Of a stretch of 64,000 bases of DNA, positions 49,637 to 62,314 are shown in pieces. The stretch covers positions 159,786,733 through 159,850,732 of the forward strand of contig NC_041401.2 in the NCBI RefSeq assembly GCF_900747795.2, read 5' to 3'. How positions within the stretch are numbered: position 1 is the first letter of the stretch; each line of letters begins with the position of its first letter. The position numbers and the translations under genes are program-made. The DNA is from Erpetoichthys calabaricus (lineage: Eukaryota; Chordata; Cladistia; Polypteriformes; Polypteridae). The notes under the pieces are model-generated. The model saw only the letters and a program-made list of their open reading frames with translations, did no database searches and was not told the origin of the DNA.

Positions 49637-50898
49637 GATGGATGAATTTGCTTAAACTCTACAATCTATTTGAATACTTCCGGCACACATCACAAACAGG
49701 AACTAAAGCCTACTGGGATTGCCTTTTTGAACTGAATATCTACCCCTCTCCTTCATTTATTAGTCAGGAGTTCCATCTTGGTCTCTCTTTTTTTTTTCAT
49801 TAAAAAAAAAATGGGTGGTGTCCCCAGAGCCACTGTTAGTCACTGGCTCATTCTACTGCAGTGTAGTGAGGGGCAGAAATTGGCCTTTTTGTTGCAGCCA
49901 TCAGGCTCTGTAATAACACTTCCAACTATGTCAGTCGTCTCCCTTGCCATCTATCAACAGATACATACAGAATATATCATCCTTCTATCCACTACATCTA
50001 TGTTCAGTAATCACTGTTCAGGAACAAGCAGTACAGAAAGTAATGAAATCATTTATCACTAACTTCATCAATTTATTTTCTGGACCTGCTTAATCAATCA
50101 AGTTTATGGTGCAGAGGACCAGAGTTTACCCTGAATGTGATGGTTGAACTCTGCATTCAATTGAGTTTGAGAATTTTATCTTACTTGAGTAAATCACATC
50201 CATAATTGAGAATACAACAGTTACAATATGAATCACTCCCTCATGATAAAAATTAAACTGATAAAGACATTTCCAGCAAGATTGATCAGAAGGACTTGAA
50301 GTTGTGCATGCCACATCAACCAACCCAAGGGGTCACCCCCGTAATGAGATATGAAGGGTCAAAGTTACTCCTTTCTACAAATCTTTGAAAAAAAGATCAG
50401 TAATATAGGCAGGTGGAGTGTCTTTTATGCTATTTATAAGTTTCTGATCACAAATGTAATATTTTTGATTTTTAATATTTGATTCTTTGCCAATGGTTTC
50501 CACGCTAAGATAAAGACACTCCCAGAAAGTTAAGAATGACAAAATTAACTTAAACTTAAAGCCAGGTATCATTTTGGACAATCTTAAGGTAAGTGATTAG
50601 AAATATTACATTAGATTTGTTTTTTGATTCTTTACTAGGGATCCAGCTCTCTATGGACCTCTATCAGAGGATGAAAAATTACAAATTTCTATTACAATCG
50701 AGAATATTTAAACTTCAAATATTTAAATTGAAGCACACATTTTAATATTTCAAATATTTGATAGAATATCTATTATGTACTTTTATTTCATGAATAATTG
50801 CATTTCTTATGAACACCCCTAATTAGGACAGCTTATGCTAAATTCAGACTTTTTTCGGTGTTGAATGTTATACCGTGTTTTTATTTTAACTTAATGAT
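49637..50898. other. Unassigned intergenic sequence
   Basis: No exon or repeat recognised; several A/T-rich stretches around 50600-50800 carry short direct repeats of tttcaaatatttga type. Confidence 0.3.
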
Positions 50899-50899
50899 A

Positions 50900-52410
50900 C
50901 AGTTAGGTCCATAAATATTTGGATAGAGACAACTTTTGTCTAATTTTGGTTCTCTACATTACCACAATGAATTTTAAATGAAACAAGTCAGATGCAGTTG
51001 AAGTGCAGACTTTCAGCTTTAATTCAGTGGGGTGAACAAAACAATTGCATAAAAATGTGAGGCAACTAAAGCATTTTTTAACACAATCCCTTCATTTCAG
51101 GGGCTCAAAAGTAATTGGACAAATTAAATAACTGGAAATAAAATGTTCATTTCTAATACTTGGTTGAAATCCCTTTGCTGGCAATGACAGCCTGAAGTCT
51201 TGAACTCATGGACATCACCAGATGCTGGGTTTCCTCCTTTTTAATGCTCTGCCAGGCCTTTACTGCAGCAGCTTTCAGTTGCTGTTTGTTTGTGGGCCTT
51301 TCTGTCTGAAGTTTAGTCTCCAACAAGTGAAATGCATGCTCAATTGGGTTAAGATCAGGTGACTGACTTGGCCATTCAAGAATTTTCCACTTCTTTGCTT
51401 TAATAAACTCCTGGGTTGCTTTGGCTGTATGTTTTGGGTCATTGTCCATCTGTATCATGAAACGCCACCCAATCAATCTGACTGCATTTAGCTGGATTTG
51501 AGCAGACAGTATGTCTCTGAACAGCTCAGAATTAATTCGGCTGCTTCTGTCCTGTGTCACATCATCAATAAACACTAGTGTCCCAGTGCCACTGGTCACA
51601 TGCACGCCCAAGCCATCACACTGTCTCCACCGTGTTTTACAGATGATGTGGTATGCTTTGGATAATGAGCTGTTCCACGCCTTCTCCATACTTTTTTCTT
51701 GCCATCATTCTGGTAGAGGTTGATCTTGGTTTCATCTGTCCAAAGAATGTTTTTCCAGAACTGTGCTGGCTTTTTTAGATGTTCTTTAGCAAAGTCCAAT
51801 CTAGCCTTTCTATTCTTGAGGCTTATGAGTGGCTTGCACCTTGCAGTGCACCCTCTGTATTTACTTTCATGCAGTCTTCTCTTTATGGTAGACTTGGATA
51901 TCGATACGCCTACGCTTTCTTTCTCAGGATGTACCAAACTGTAGATTTTGCCACTCGTAATATTGTAGCAGTTTCTCGGATGGGTTTTTTCTGTTTTCAC
52001 AGCTTAAGGATGGCTTCTTTCACCTGCATGGAGAGCTCCTTTGACCGCATGTTGTCTTTTCATAACAAAATCTTCCACATGCAAGCACCACACCTTAAAT
52101 CAACTCCAGGCCTTTTATCTGCTTAATTGATAATGACATTGATAATGACTTGCCCACACCTGCCCATGAAATAGCCTTTGAGTCAATTGTCCAATTACTT
52201 TTGAGCCCCTGAATTGAAGGGACGGTGTTACAAAAATGCTTTAGTTGCCTCACATTTTTATGCAATCGTTTGTTTCACCCCAATGAATTAAAGCTGAAAG
52301 TCTGCACTTCAACTGCATCCAAGTTGTTTCATTTAAAATTCATTGTGGTAATGTACAGAACCAAAATTAGAAAAAAGTTGTCTCTGTCCAAATATTTATG
52401 GACCTAACTG
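50900..52410 (-). mobile_element. Tc1-like transposon with long inverted repeats and internal deletion
   Basis: The termini cagttaggtccataaatatt match inverted over roughly 225 bp each, flanked by TA (50898-50899 and 52411-52412). The transposase lies on the minus strand. MRSKELSMQVKEAILKL (from 52050) is followed by a TGA, then the helix-turn-helix region up to ILRKKA. About 45-50 residues that normally include the GRPR linker are missing, which also shifts the frame. The catalytic part holds ILWTDETK, QMDNDPKH and PDLNPIEH, with 34 residues between the second Asp and the Glu (DD34E). A further frameshift lies within 51596-51689. It is inactive but young-looking. Confidence 0.95.
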
Positions 52411-52502
52411 TATTTACTTGTAGTAATTAAGGCTTGCATTCCAGAAGCCATTCCATTTTCACATGGATAATACAGCTAACTTAATACTACATACATGTCA
52501 AA

Positions 52503-54237
52503 TCAAGTTGGGGAGCATGCACTGGTACAGAGTGTTGGCGCACCCACTACACGACAAAACAACTCAGGATCCCGGTTTGCAATCCCCCAGGCAGACACGC
52601 GGTCCAGTCCCACCCTCCGGAAATGACCCTCTCTATCTGCCTTCCAGGTGTTACGTGGGCGACCTCTTGGCCTGGTCCAGCCACTTGGGTCCCCAACAAT
52701 AAGGATCTTACAAGCCAGATCACCCTCGGGGAAACACGCCACAAGGCCGTAGTGCTGTAACTGATGCTCCCTCACAATGCAGGTAATGTGCCTCATTCAG
52801 AACTCCATGAGCAACCTCTCATTCGACACAAAAGTCAAACCAATGGTACCCAAGGACTTTCCGGAGAGACACAGTACCAAAGGAGTCCAGTCTTCATCTC
52901 AGGTCACTGGATAGAGTCCACGTCTCACAACCATATAGCAAGATAGGAAGGCACCAGGACTCTAAAGACTTGGACCTATGTCCTTTTGCACAGATACCGG
53001 GAGAGCCACACACCCCTTTCCAGCGACCTCATGACCCCCCCATGCTCTCCCAATCAGTCTACTGACTTCATAGGAAGAGTCACCAGAGACATGAATGTCA
53101 CTGCCAAGGTAAGTAAACCTCTCGACAAGGTCGACACTCTCTCCGCAAACAGACACACTGCTGATGGCTGTGCCCAAGAGGTCATTAAAGGCCTGGATCT
53201 TGGTTTTTATCCAGGACACTCGCAAGCCCAGACACTCAAGACTCCTCACTCAGTCTCTCGAACGCCCCCGATCAGAGCCTCCATTGACACCACGAAGATC
53301 ACAGCATCGTCAGCAAAGTCAAGATCAGTGAATCTTTCTTCACCAACAGATGCCCCACAGCTGCTGAACCCCACGACCTTGCCAAACACCCAGTCCATAC
53401 AAGCATTGAACAGAGTAGGAACAAGAACACACCCCTGACGAACCCCAGAATCAACTGGGAAAAACACAGAGGTCCTGCCTCCAAAATGCACAGCACTCAC
53501 AGTACCAGTGTACAGGCCGGCCATGATATCCAGCAACCTTGAGGGGATCCTGCAAACCCTCAGGATGTCCCACAGGGCAGCTCGATCAACTGAGTCAAAC
53601 GCTTTGCGAAAATCGACAAAGGCTGCAAAGAAACTCTGCCAATATTCGCATTTGCCCTCCACGAGAACCCTCAGTGCCAGGATGCAGTCAATGGTAGACT
53701 TCTTAGACGTAAAACCAGACTGTTCCGGTCGCTGGTAGGTGAGCAAGTGATCACGGATCCTATTGAGGACGACCCTAGCAAGGACCTTACCTGGCACCGA
53801 GAGCAGTGTTATCCACCTGTAGTTGGTGCAATCCAGGCGATCACCCTTCCCTTTCCAGATAGGGACGACAAGTCTTGTTTTCCAGTCAGTTGGGATGATG
53901 CCAGTCTCCCAAATGGAAGCAAAGATTGCTTGCAATGCCAGGAGGACAGCCTTACCACCAGCCTGGAGAAGTTCATCCCGGATACCACAGATTCCTGCAT
54001 TAGAGATTCCCCCTAGAGATTCCTCTAACAAACGCCTCTTTATCTGCCCTCAGAGCCCTCCTTCTCAGTTCCCGGTACAGACCAGAGTTCCTATTGAGCC
54101 GTGCGCTGCGCCTCCTCTCGATTATATCCAGGGTGCCCTGAGAGATGAAACACCTCCTTCTGGGAACACCGGGTAACACCAACACAATCCTCAGCAACCT
54201 TCAGGGTCTTGTCATGGAAGGTCTACCATATCACATT
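52503..54237 (-). mobile_element. LINE, 5'-truncated, long reverse transcriptase frame
   Basis: A 261-codon frame (53246-54031) encodes a reverse transcriptase core: IPTDWKTRLVVPIWKGKGD, YRWITLLSVPGKVLARVVL, the F-D-F-R-K-A-F-D-S-V box, SGVRQGCVL and DLDFADDAVIF. Downstream frames continue with GLRVSWIKTKIQ, FTYLGSDIHVSGD and the C-terminal YGLVACFPEGDLA...GWTRPRGRPR. The upstream part (54000-54197) carries QGTLDIIERRRSARLNRNSG. It is the same family as 28967-30055 and in the opposite orientation. It is broken at several places. Confidence 0.9.
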
Positions 54238-55012
54238 AGGATTGGCAGTACATACAGGAACAAGAAAATGTAAAGAATACTAATTATGCCCTAATGAATT
54301 GGAGTAATCATTTTAAGGGACATTAGTAATCATTTAAATTACAGAATACAATTTAATAAAATATTTAATTGTCTGAAAGCTTAATAACAATATAAAATAA
54401 ATGGGCATCATACTGCACAATAAGTAAAGACTGAACAATATCTTAATCTTTTAGAACAATTTATGATGAGATCGTTTTATAGTAATAAACGATTTTTGAT
54501 TTTTGGTATCGCATAGTATTTAATTATTCTTCAAATTTTTTTTATACAAAATATAAAGATTTTTTAAAAAGAATGTACTGTAGGTGGAACGCAACCAACA
54601 ATGCTTCTGTGCTATCATTTGTGGTACTCTACGACTAAGATAGTCCTTTTTAAGTATTAAATTTGAAACATTACCATAGATTTCTCCAATTTCTTTATGA
54701 TTAGGTTAACTTTTCTGTGAGGCAGGGTATGTGTGGGCCTCAGGGCTGACAGGTTTATTCATTAGTCAAAGTTGTTTTTCCTTTAGATTTTCTGCAAATA
54801 GCCAGTAATTTCTAGAATGTAAGTCAAGCTACCAACCTAAATGCCAACATCTCGACTCTACAGAGCGGTTACTCCACCCTAGTGATATATTTTGTAACAC
54901 CAAGAAATGTGTCCCTAACCCACCTCCTAAATTATATACAAAATAATGTGCTTTCACTGTGAAGCAATAAAAACAGGACCCTGGGTTCCTTCAAAAGAGT
55001 CTTAAATTCAGC
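54238..55012. other. Unassigned intergenic, 3' flank of srm
   Basis: A/T-rich, with nothing recognised. Confidence 0.3.
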
Positions 55013-55018
55013 TTTATT
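55013..55018 (-). terminator. Candidate polyadenylation signal of srm
   Basis: tttatt on the plus strand gives AATAAA on the minus strand about 765 nt after the srm stop codon. The interval 55019-55781 would be the 3' UTR. It contains an A run on the plus strand near 55557. An earlier variant signal cannot be excluded. Confidence 0.45.
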
Positions 55019-55781
55019 AAATGCAGAAATTCACAAGTAGGCCACTCAGACATTGCAGATGGAAACGGGGCCATTCTGAGATGTTTGAGAAAGTAGTTTC
55101 TCCATATATGCTCAAACAGAATGAAAGGTAGTGTTTCAGAACAACAGAACAAATTTAAAAGGCATTAAAGACATTAAAACACTTCCCTTTAAAAACTGGT
55201 TTGTTCATTTCTGGAACCTGAGCATCTTCCGCTACACATGTGAGAATATTTTCAAGTCAGTCCTCTGGAATAGATCATAACATAAGCACAAACTCCCCAA
55301 AAATCAGTGTGCGCTTATCTGTGCCATGGACTTCTCTTAGTCCAAACACAAATCTTTTTGAGGAAACAACATTTTCTAACAACATTCCAATTTTGATGCA
55401 AAAAAAAAGTTAAAGAACTGGCCTGCCTGGACAGATAGGTGTTTGACTATATGCAAGCTGAGGAACAATGCTTGCTATATTCAGAAATCAACATAAAAGT
55501 CATTTGGAAACATTGGGTAAAAAATGACTTGTGAATATAAAATGCCAAAATAAAAAATTAAAAAAAAAAAAAAGGGAGGAAAGGAAAACAAGGTTTCACA
55601 AGGAACTGGAAACTTTCCAAACAGAACATAAGCAGTCTAATCTCTGAAGGGAAAAATTAACATATCTGTCCCCTTCTTGCCCCTCTCTGGCCACAGTTCC
55701 GTCAAAAGAGATGGAAAAGCGGGCTCAATAACCGCATAGAGATTTTCTTGTCATCTTCCAAAAGGCTGCCTTCACACAGGT

Positions 55782-55799
55782 TTAGGCTTCACTCAGCAC
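55782..55799 (-). CDS. srm: Spermidine synthase, last coding exon
   Basis: The acceptor tttgtttgtttatttgaag is followed by GTG CTG AGT GAA GCC TAA, encoding VLSEA and stop. Joined in phase 0 to the preceding exon this gives ...EFARKVLSEA, matching in length and place the C-terminal tail of vertebrate spermidine synthases (human ends ARKALNDVS). Being so short, this exon rests on the splice site, phase and position rather than on sequence similarity alone. Confidence 0.75.
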   Translation of the reverse strand: MLSEA

Positions 55800-56129
55800 C
55801 TTCAAATAAACAAACAAAGGCTATCAAGATTTTCCCTACACTTTCTGTGTTACAAAAGAGAAGTAACTTAACACAAGGAACATACAGTTAACCTACTAAA
55901 ATTTGACATCATAAAACCAAGACACATATGAACAAAAGTATTTCATAAAAACAATGCAGTTTTAACCTTCAAACTCAAAACAAAAACATATTTGTAGAGT
56001 GGCCAAGTGGCTAAGGAGCTGGACTAGAAAGGACAAATTTTCTTCTGGCGATTTCCAGCAAGACTTCTATGGTAACATACAGTACAGTTGCATTCTTAAA
56101 CCTATTGATCCAATTAAAGGTAAGGTAGT

Positions 56130-56400
56130 GGTGACCAAAGAAATTCCTGATAGTAATGGGCACAAAGCGGGAACCAGCAATGGACAGGATGAGTGTATAC
56201 ACTTACACTAGGGCCAATTTAGATACACCAATTAACCAAACCTACATGTACTCTAGTGATGTGGAAGAAAAACTGGGGTATTGAAAGAAAAACCCATGAA
56301 GAAATGAAGGGAACATGCAAGTTGCATATGAACAACAACCATCTGTGAGATTCAAACCCAGAAATTCAGATCCATGCAGCAGAAGTAACCACTGCTCCAC
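56130..56400 (-). repeat. Degenerate SINE in the last srm intron
   Basis: Minus-strand V-SINE layout with eroded motifs: acactagggccaatttagat, gggaacatgcaagttgcata, and aaccactgctccac at the tRNA-head end. Confidence 0.6.
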
Positions 56401-56409
56401 TTGTTTGGA

Positions 56410-56680
56410 AATGTATTGTATTGATCCCCTTCTTTTTGACACCCACTGCACGCCTAACCTACCTGCAAAGGGGTCTCTTTTTGAACTGCCTTTCCCAAGG
56501 TTTCTTCCATTTTTTCCCCCTACAAGGGTTTTTTTGGGAGTTTTTCCTTGTCTTCTTAGAGAGTCAAGGCTGGGGGGCTGTCAAGAGGCAGGGCCTGTTA
56601 AAGCCCATTGCGGCACTGCTTGTGTGATTTTGGGCTATACAAAAATAAATTGTATTGTATTATAAAATGTATGGTGTTCA
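56410..56680 (+). repeat. Dispersed fish repeat with ATTGT tail (LINE 3' end)
   Basis: gtttttttgggagtttttcc, gttaaagcccattgcggcac and gggctatacaaaaataaatt are typical of a LINE 3' UTR common in fish. It ends in ATTGT repeats. It lies next to the SINE in the last srm intron. Confidence 0.6.
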
Positions 56681-56838
56681 GTATGATAGATGCAAAATAA
56701 AATAAAGCAACTGCAACTTTGTGTACATCCAAAGCCACCACAACACACGACTTCCATGGCTTTACGCTGGTAGCATAAATTGTCTATTTAAATCAAAGAA
56801 AACATTACATGAAAGAATCTTGGCAACATGTGAATTAC

Positions 56839-56961
56839 CTTTCTAGCAAACTCTGGTAGAACAAATGCAGCTCTGTGAATCTCTGAATTGTAGTATTTAA
56901 GTTTCATGCTCTCGACCTCCTCTGATGTTAGCTGTCTCTCAGGCTGGCGAAAGTTGGTTTC
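56839..56961 (-). CDS. srm: Spermidine synthase, penultimate coding exon (41 residues)
   Basis: The 123-nt exon lies between acceptor ttgtattag|GAA and donor AGAAAG|GTAATT, phase 0 at both ends. It encodes [20 protein letters not shown], then [20 protein letters not shown] and K. The [21 protein letters not shown] signature is specific for spermidine synthase, the aminopropyltransferase that turns putrescine and decarboxylated S-adenosylmethionine into spermidine in the cytosol. This part forms the C-terminal strands and helix, not the nucleotide-binding core. The remaining exons must lie beyond position 64000, since none was found between 57000 and the window end. Confidence 0.95.
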
Positions 56962-59416
56962 CTAATACAACCAAAGAAAATGATCATTTTGTGAAATTCT
57001 GCAGATGCTACAGCCATTGGTAATTGGCAATACCACAAACTTTAGTCAAATTTTAATTATTCCTATTTATTTAGTTACTGGAAATTTGTATAGAAATGTT
57101 ACTATAGCCTTGTACTTAGAATTAAGAATAAAATATATTGTATATTAAAGCTCTCAGAAGACTTGGTAGTCCTCCTAAATCATTGGACATTATGCAGAGA
57201 TCACAGTTCATACACAGTTAGTTCACACACAGTGACATGCAAAAGTACATGCAAAATCTTTCTTCACTATTTAACTGGATATATTGTTCTAAGCTGTAGT
57301 TTTTACTTTCAAATCACAAGTTTAAAAAAAATTTAAAAGACAAACCTTAATTTTCATCTCCACAACAATGAAATCAGTCTCTATAAATATACCATCAGAG
57401 GGATGGAGGCAGGTATATATTATGAGTGTGCAATGCTTAAATGTGTATTACTTATTTCCACTCCATAACCTACATTTGAACATTATTTTAAAAAGATTAC
57501 AAAAAAATGTATAGTAATAATTAAAATGGATGCACTTGTGTGTTTTTTTTCCTTCTCATTGTAGTGTTCCTATCTATTTTATGCAGGACTGTATAAACAA
57601 TTTTGCACAATACCCTTTTTATTCTGAAGCATTCCTTCACTGTGCCCTCCTCAGTCACAGTGCTCACTATATCTTGCCCTCTCTCTCTTTCATTCTAGCT
57701 CTTCATAATGCAGAGTGCCTTACATTTTGGAATGCCATTTTTACAAAGTGCAATCTTTTGTTAACACATCTGTATTGTCTTGTGACTCAGTCTAGTACAA
57801 TACACATTAAGAAGCACTATGCTTTAAAAAGTAGTCTTTCTTAACAATGGAGCGTCTGTAAAAGAGAGATAACTACTTTACATAACGGTAGTTACGATTA
57901 CCATATGATCTATGTGTTAAAACACTAACTATCCACTCCAAGCATCTTCCAAAAAAAAAAAGACGTCGCTTTCTTTTTGTACCATTTTTATTAAACATTA
58001 AGCAGCTACATTACACAGATGTCAATAGTGTGTGTCTCTCTCGCTCTCTTTCTCTGGAGCATTATATATTTTAAAATTAATATGTGCTTTAGAGCTCTTC
58101 ACTGTAACCTTCTACAAAGACATGGTGCTCAATCAGTTGTAAACTACTGATAGCTTCTTCATCATTGTCAAGCATTTTGAACTGAATTTACCTGTCCGGG
58201 TATTTCTACTATCTGATCAATTTGTCTAATTTGCTAAATTCTCTCTCTCTGTCTCTGACATCTGCCAAACTAATTATTGCAAATTCTTACTACTTTCATA
58301 TTTGTATTAGTTTGAATGCAAGAACAATAGTGCTTAACTTTAGTAGCCTAACATACTGAGTCAGGAAAAATAAATCTGCAAGCAAATGATTACCCAAAAG
58401 AATTTAGATCAAATTGTTAGCCCTGACTGAGAGGTGACAAAACTGTCATGCAAACAGGCATTCTGAAATAAATAGCACTGACATTAAAAGACCTGTGCAG
58501 AAACTACTCAGAAAAGTCCCATTGTAAAAACAAACAGTTTTTAGAAATGAGCCCATTTTAAGTTATGATAATACTTTACTAAATCAAATGTATTTCATAA
58601 TAATTCTATTAAATATTTAATTATGTTGCTTAAATTTTCATATGATTATTTAATTACCGGTACACTTTTTTTATACTTTAAATGACTAATATACACTACT
58701 TGAAAAAGTACTCAGCCCCTAGGGGTGTTCTTCCCTACTGGCAAGAAATTTTATCTCAATTCTTTCTGGGACTTTGATGATAACAATAATTAGACACTAT
58801 TTTGCTTACTTTAAAAACATGTTTGTAAAAAAATTATTGATTTAGCTCAGTCTTAAGATATTAGTTGTAGCTTATTAACTAGATTAATGGAAAAAACAGC
58901 TGAGGGAAACAGATCTTATTTTACTTTAGTTTTAGATAAATAAATAACACAAAAACATTAAAACCATCAGTCAAAGTATCACTGAGATTAAAGAGTGCAA
59001 GTATGAATAAACAATTTCAAAGTGGCCTACAGGATTTAAACAAAAAAATGTCCCTAAGACAAACAAAACTATTATAATGAAAACATTTTAAACAGACTTC
59101 AATGTAAACAATATACGAATCTAAAGGGAATAGCATACTAATCATAATTGAACTACAGGGCATGGACATTACAGTCTGGATAAATATAAACTGTTCTGCT
59201 CTAAGGAGAATATGCAGCATACAAGCAAGGACAAATATCTAACATACTGTATACTATGGTGTAAAAATCCAAAGTTCTGTCAAATACTGAACATGGAAAA
59301 AATTACAGCATTTGTAAACAGGTTCTGTCATATATTGAACAAAGATACAAAAAAAAAAAATAAAACAATTATAAAATTCTACTAAGGAAGCTTCAAGTGT
59401 GCGACAGAAACACCAG

Positions 59417-59660
59417 TCAATCCACATCATCTGGCTTCAGAGCAGCATAGTCACATGTTACAACATTTATTCCGGTGCTGAAAGCCGTCTCGGAAGGGCT
59501 GCTTGATGCAGGGATGCACAGGTACTTTTTTGCAAGTTTCCCCAATTTGAGGAAATGTACTTTTTGTGTTTTCCACCACTCAAGGAGAAGTAGATTTACA
59601 TTACTGTCTGTCTCAGGTATCATCAAGTAGCTCTTGATCTCTTTTTCAATGGCAGTGTGT
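59417..59660 (-). mobile_element. hAT transposase remnant, C-terminal dimerisation domain
   Basis: The minus strand reads EKEIKSYLMIPETDSNVN, then LLLLEWWKTQKVHFLKLGKL, AKKYLCIPASSSPSETAFST, and ends GINVVTCDYAALKPDDVD. The WW, LA.KYL.IPA.S.PSE..FS pattern is the hAT (ZBED-like) dimerisation domain. The upstream part of the transposase is gone and no terminal repeats were found. Whether it is a decayed element or an exapted exon cannot be told, but it lacks splice sites. Confidence 0.8.
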
Positions 59661-59849
59661 AGAGACCTGCCTTCTCAGAATTCCTGTTATTTATTTTTTT
59701 TAAATAGCTGCCTCCGTTCGCTATTCAAGTTGACTTGAAGGCCACACATTTTAAGTACCTGGGCACTTGGCGACTCTATCCATAATGGCAGACCACAAGT
59801 CAACATTGCATGTCTGATTTGACACCAAGTCACTGGAGTGCTCTGTGAA

Positions 59850-60300
59850 TGACAGATGACGATCTATATGAAGCTGAAAAATCTACAAGGCTGTCACCTG
59901 CCTGGTGGCCTTGTGTGGAAAGAAACGTTGTCCTGCAACCATGAACAAGCTCTCCATGTCATGGAGATGAAAATGCTTCGCTGGACTCTTGACCTAACAA
60001 GGCCAGATCACTTCATGAACAGCAATGTGGGAAGAATCATGGGAGTGGTGCCTATCATTGAGAAGATGCGTGAAGCCATCCTTTAATTGTATGTATATTT
60101 GGTGACCAGCAACTACCAAAAAGTGACAGAGATGGCACTTTGTCATAGTCCAAGAGGAAAACGGCCACAAAGCCAAACGAAAGGTGGACCACCTGAAAGA
60201 GGATACATGGCAAGTGGATGTTGCCCCTGAAGATAACCTCAATATAAACAAGTGGAGGCTGGCATGCCAAAAAAGACCCCAAGCAAGTGTAGGATAAGTG
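59850..60300 (+). mobile_element. RTE-like LINE C-terminal fragment
   Basis: The plus strand encodes EQALHVMEMKMLRWTLDLTR, then NVGRIMGVVPIIEKMREAIL, followed after a stop by a degraded GKRP..PKGGPPE-like tail. The order LRW..G.TR, VxPIxEKMREA, and GKRPRGRP is typical of the C-terminus of RTE LINE polyproteins. It is 5'-truncated and inactive. Confidence 0.7.
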
Positions 60301-62314
60301 CTAGCACAAAGAAGAGTTTTGGGTGGCTGAATATTTTTACATTGTATATCACTGTACAAGGCAATGTATATCACTGCACTTTTTCCTGGTGATTATTTCA
60401 CAATTGCCCTTGTATTTGGAATAAATATGTTCAAGGCTCTTAGGCACAGAAAACCAGAATATTTTCATCTAAATTCCACTAAAATATTGACCGAGAAAAA
60501 TAGTTCTGTCTGCAATTTGAAAGTTTCTTTCTGACTGGTAAAAAAAATACGTACTGCACAGTTGGCTGGGGTTACAAATCCTGTCTAGACCGTCAAAATC
60601 AGAGAAGTATCTTAAAATCGGGATTTTCAGGCCATAAACAAACTGTGTTCTTCACATTATCTGTTTCAGTGAGAAAATAGGTGACACTTATAGCATTAAA
60701 TGCAGCATTTGATTTGTATGTCTGAAAATTATTACTATATAAAACATTAAAAAGTGTCTAAACTATTCCAAACTATATGGTCACAAATATTGTACCAAAC
60801 ACTAGATGCACACATTTCTATAAGCATTTCAGCATTAGGTAAGGGCAGTACCTCAGTCTTTCAACTGGAACAAGATAAATTTCAACAGCTGACACATATC
60901 AATTTCAATCTCACAACCTAAGCACAAGTCCACCCTTACTAGGTGCCTAATATGCTTGTCTGACACCTGCTCAGCTCAAGATTGTGAAGTACTGTATACA
61001 GAAAGACAAACAGGATATATTAAAGACATCAGTCATCTGGCAGACACTTTTAATGTTCCATCCACAGGTTGCAAGTTTAATGAAACGCCAGTAATCAGTA
61101 ACACTGTACATGTTCTTGCATATTTTGTGTTTTTCTCAGCTTGCCCATTAAACAAGGACAAAAAGCTGGACATAAAAGGTCTTCAAATCCACCTTAATAT
61201 CTGCACATGCCCACAAAAGTAATTTAATTAAATAATAAACACATGAAAAGATAAATATGAAAATGTGTGTCTTAACTGGAAGAATTAATATACCTTCCAT
61301 AACCCAAAAGGGTTCATGTTCTTGATTGACTCACAAGACATTTTTGGCTATCTGCAGCTAATGTAAGGAGAAAAACCCTTTTCACAAATAGACAGAATAG
61401 GTCATAAAAATCCATCCTTACAAAAATGTAACTTGATTGTGGGAAGGCAGGTGGAAGTGATTTAAAAAATCAACATCTTTTTATTACTGTTAAATGATTT
61501 ATTAACATTTACAAAATCTCATGTTGTTTTAAAACAGTGGTTCTTCATCTTTGTCACAGGGACCCCTTTATGGCAAGTGTTCCAACCTACTTCTGTTTTT
61601 AATTAGACTCCTAGCCTAATTAAGCAAGCTGTTATTTCTAGTTTCAGTGTAGGATATGTGCAGAAATGGCAAAACTAAGTTTGGCACATTTATATTATAA
61701 ATGTACCAAGAATTTATGTATGCTACATGGGGGATAACAGTGTTTATGATTTTCATCATTATCATCATGATTTTAAGTCTATTTATCCAAATATTCTGGT
61801 TATTTAATCCATTATTTACTAACAAGCACATTAATGGGGACTGAAGGAGAAGTACTCGGAAATCTTTCAACATTCAGTGTTGTTTGTCTGGGTATCATCT
61901 ATGCAAGTTTTTCTTTGTCATAATTAAGATAGAATTAAGTGAGTAAACTACACAGAAAAATGGAAAATTAACAGAAAAACAACAAAAGTATTTAAATCTA
62001 TAGAAAAGACAAATATTTCTCAATGTTTTATAAATGTATAAATCATGCTGCAGTGCTTTTCTGAATGCAGAATAAATGAAGAGAAAACAACCACCTAATT
62101 TAATGAGATCAATTTGAGGGAAAATGACTATGAAACTGGTTGGGACAGAAACTTGCACTCACATTTAATCTCCAAGAGTAAGTTTAAAAACCAGTTTTCT
62201 AAAACATAAGATATTAACATGGTTCACTCTTTTGTCCATTTCTTAAATAAAAAGATATGCATTTTATTTTTTACTAGCCAACCCGTGGCGTAGCAAACAT
62301 CGCATAATTATGTA

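Noticed and set aside
53747-54176. Plus-strand frames across the 53-kb LINE
   Set aside because: They are antisense shadows of the minus-strand reverse transcriptase.
58185-58260. Possible minus-strand exon ending CCCGGACAG|GTAAAT
   Set aside because: The peptide does not match spermidine synthase, and no acceptor or conserved frame was found. A chance donor is more likely.
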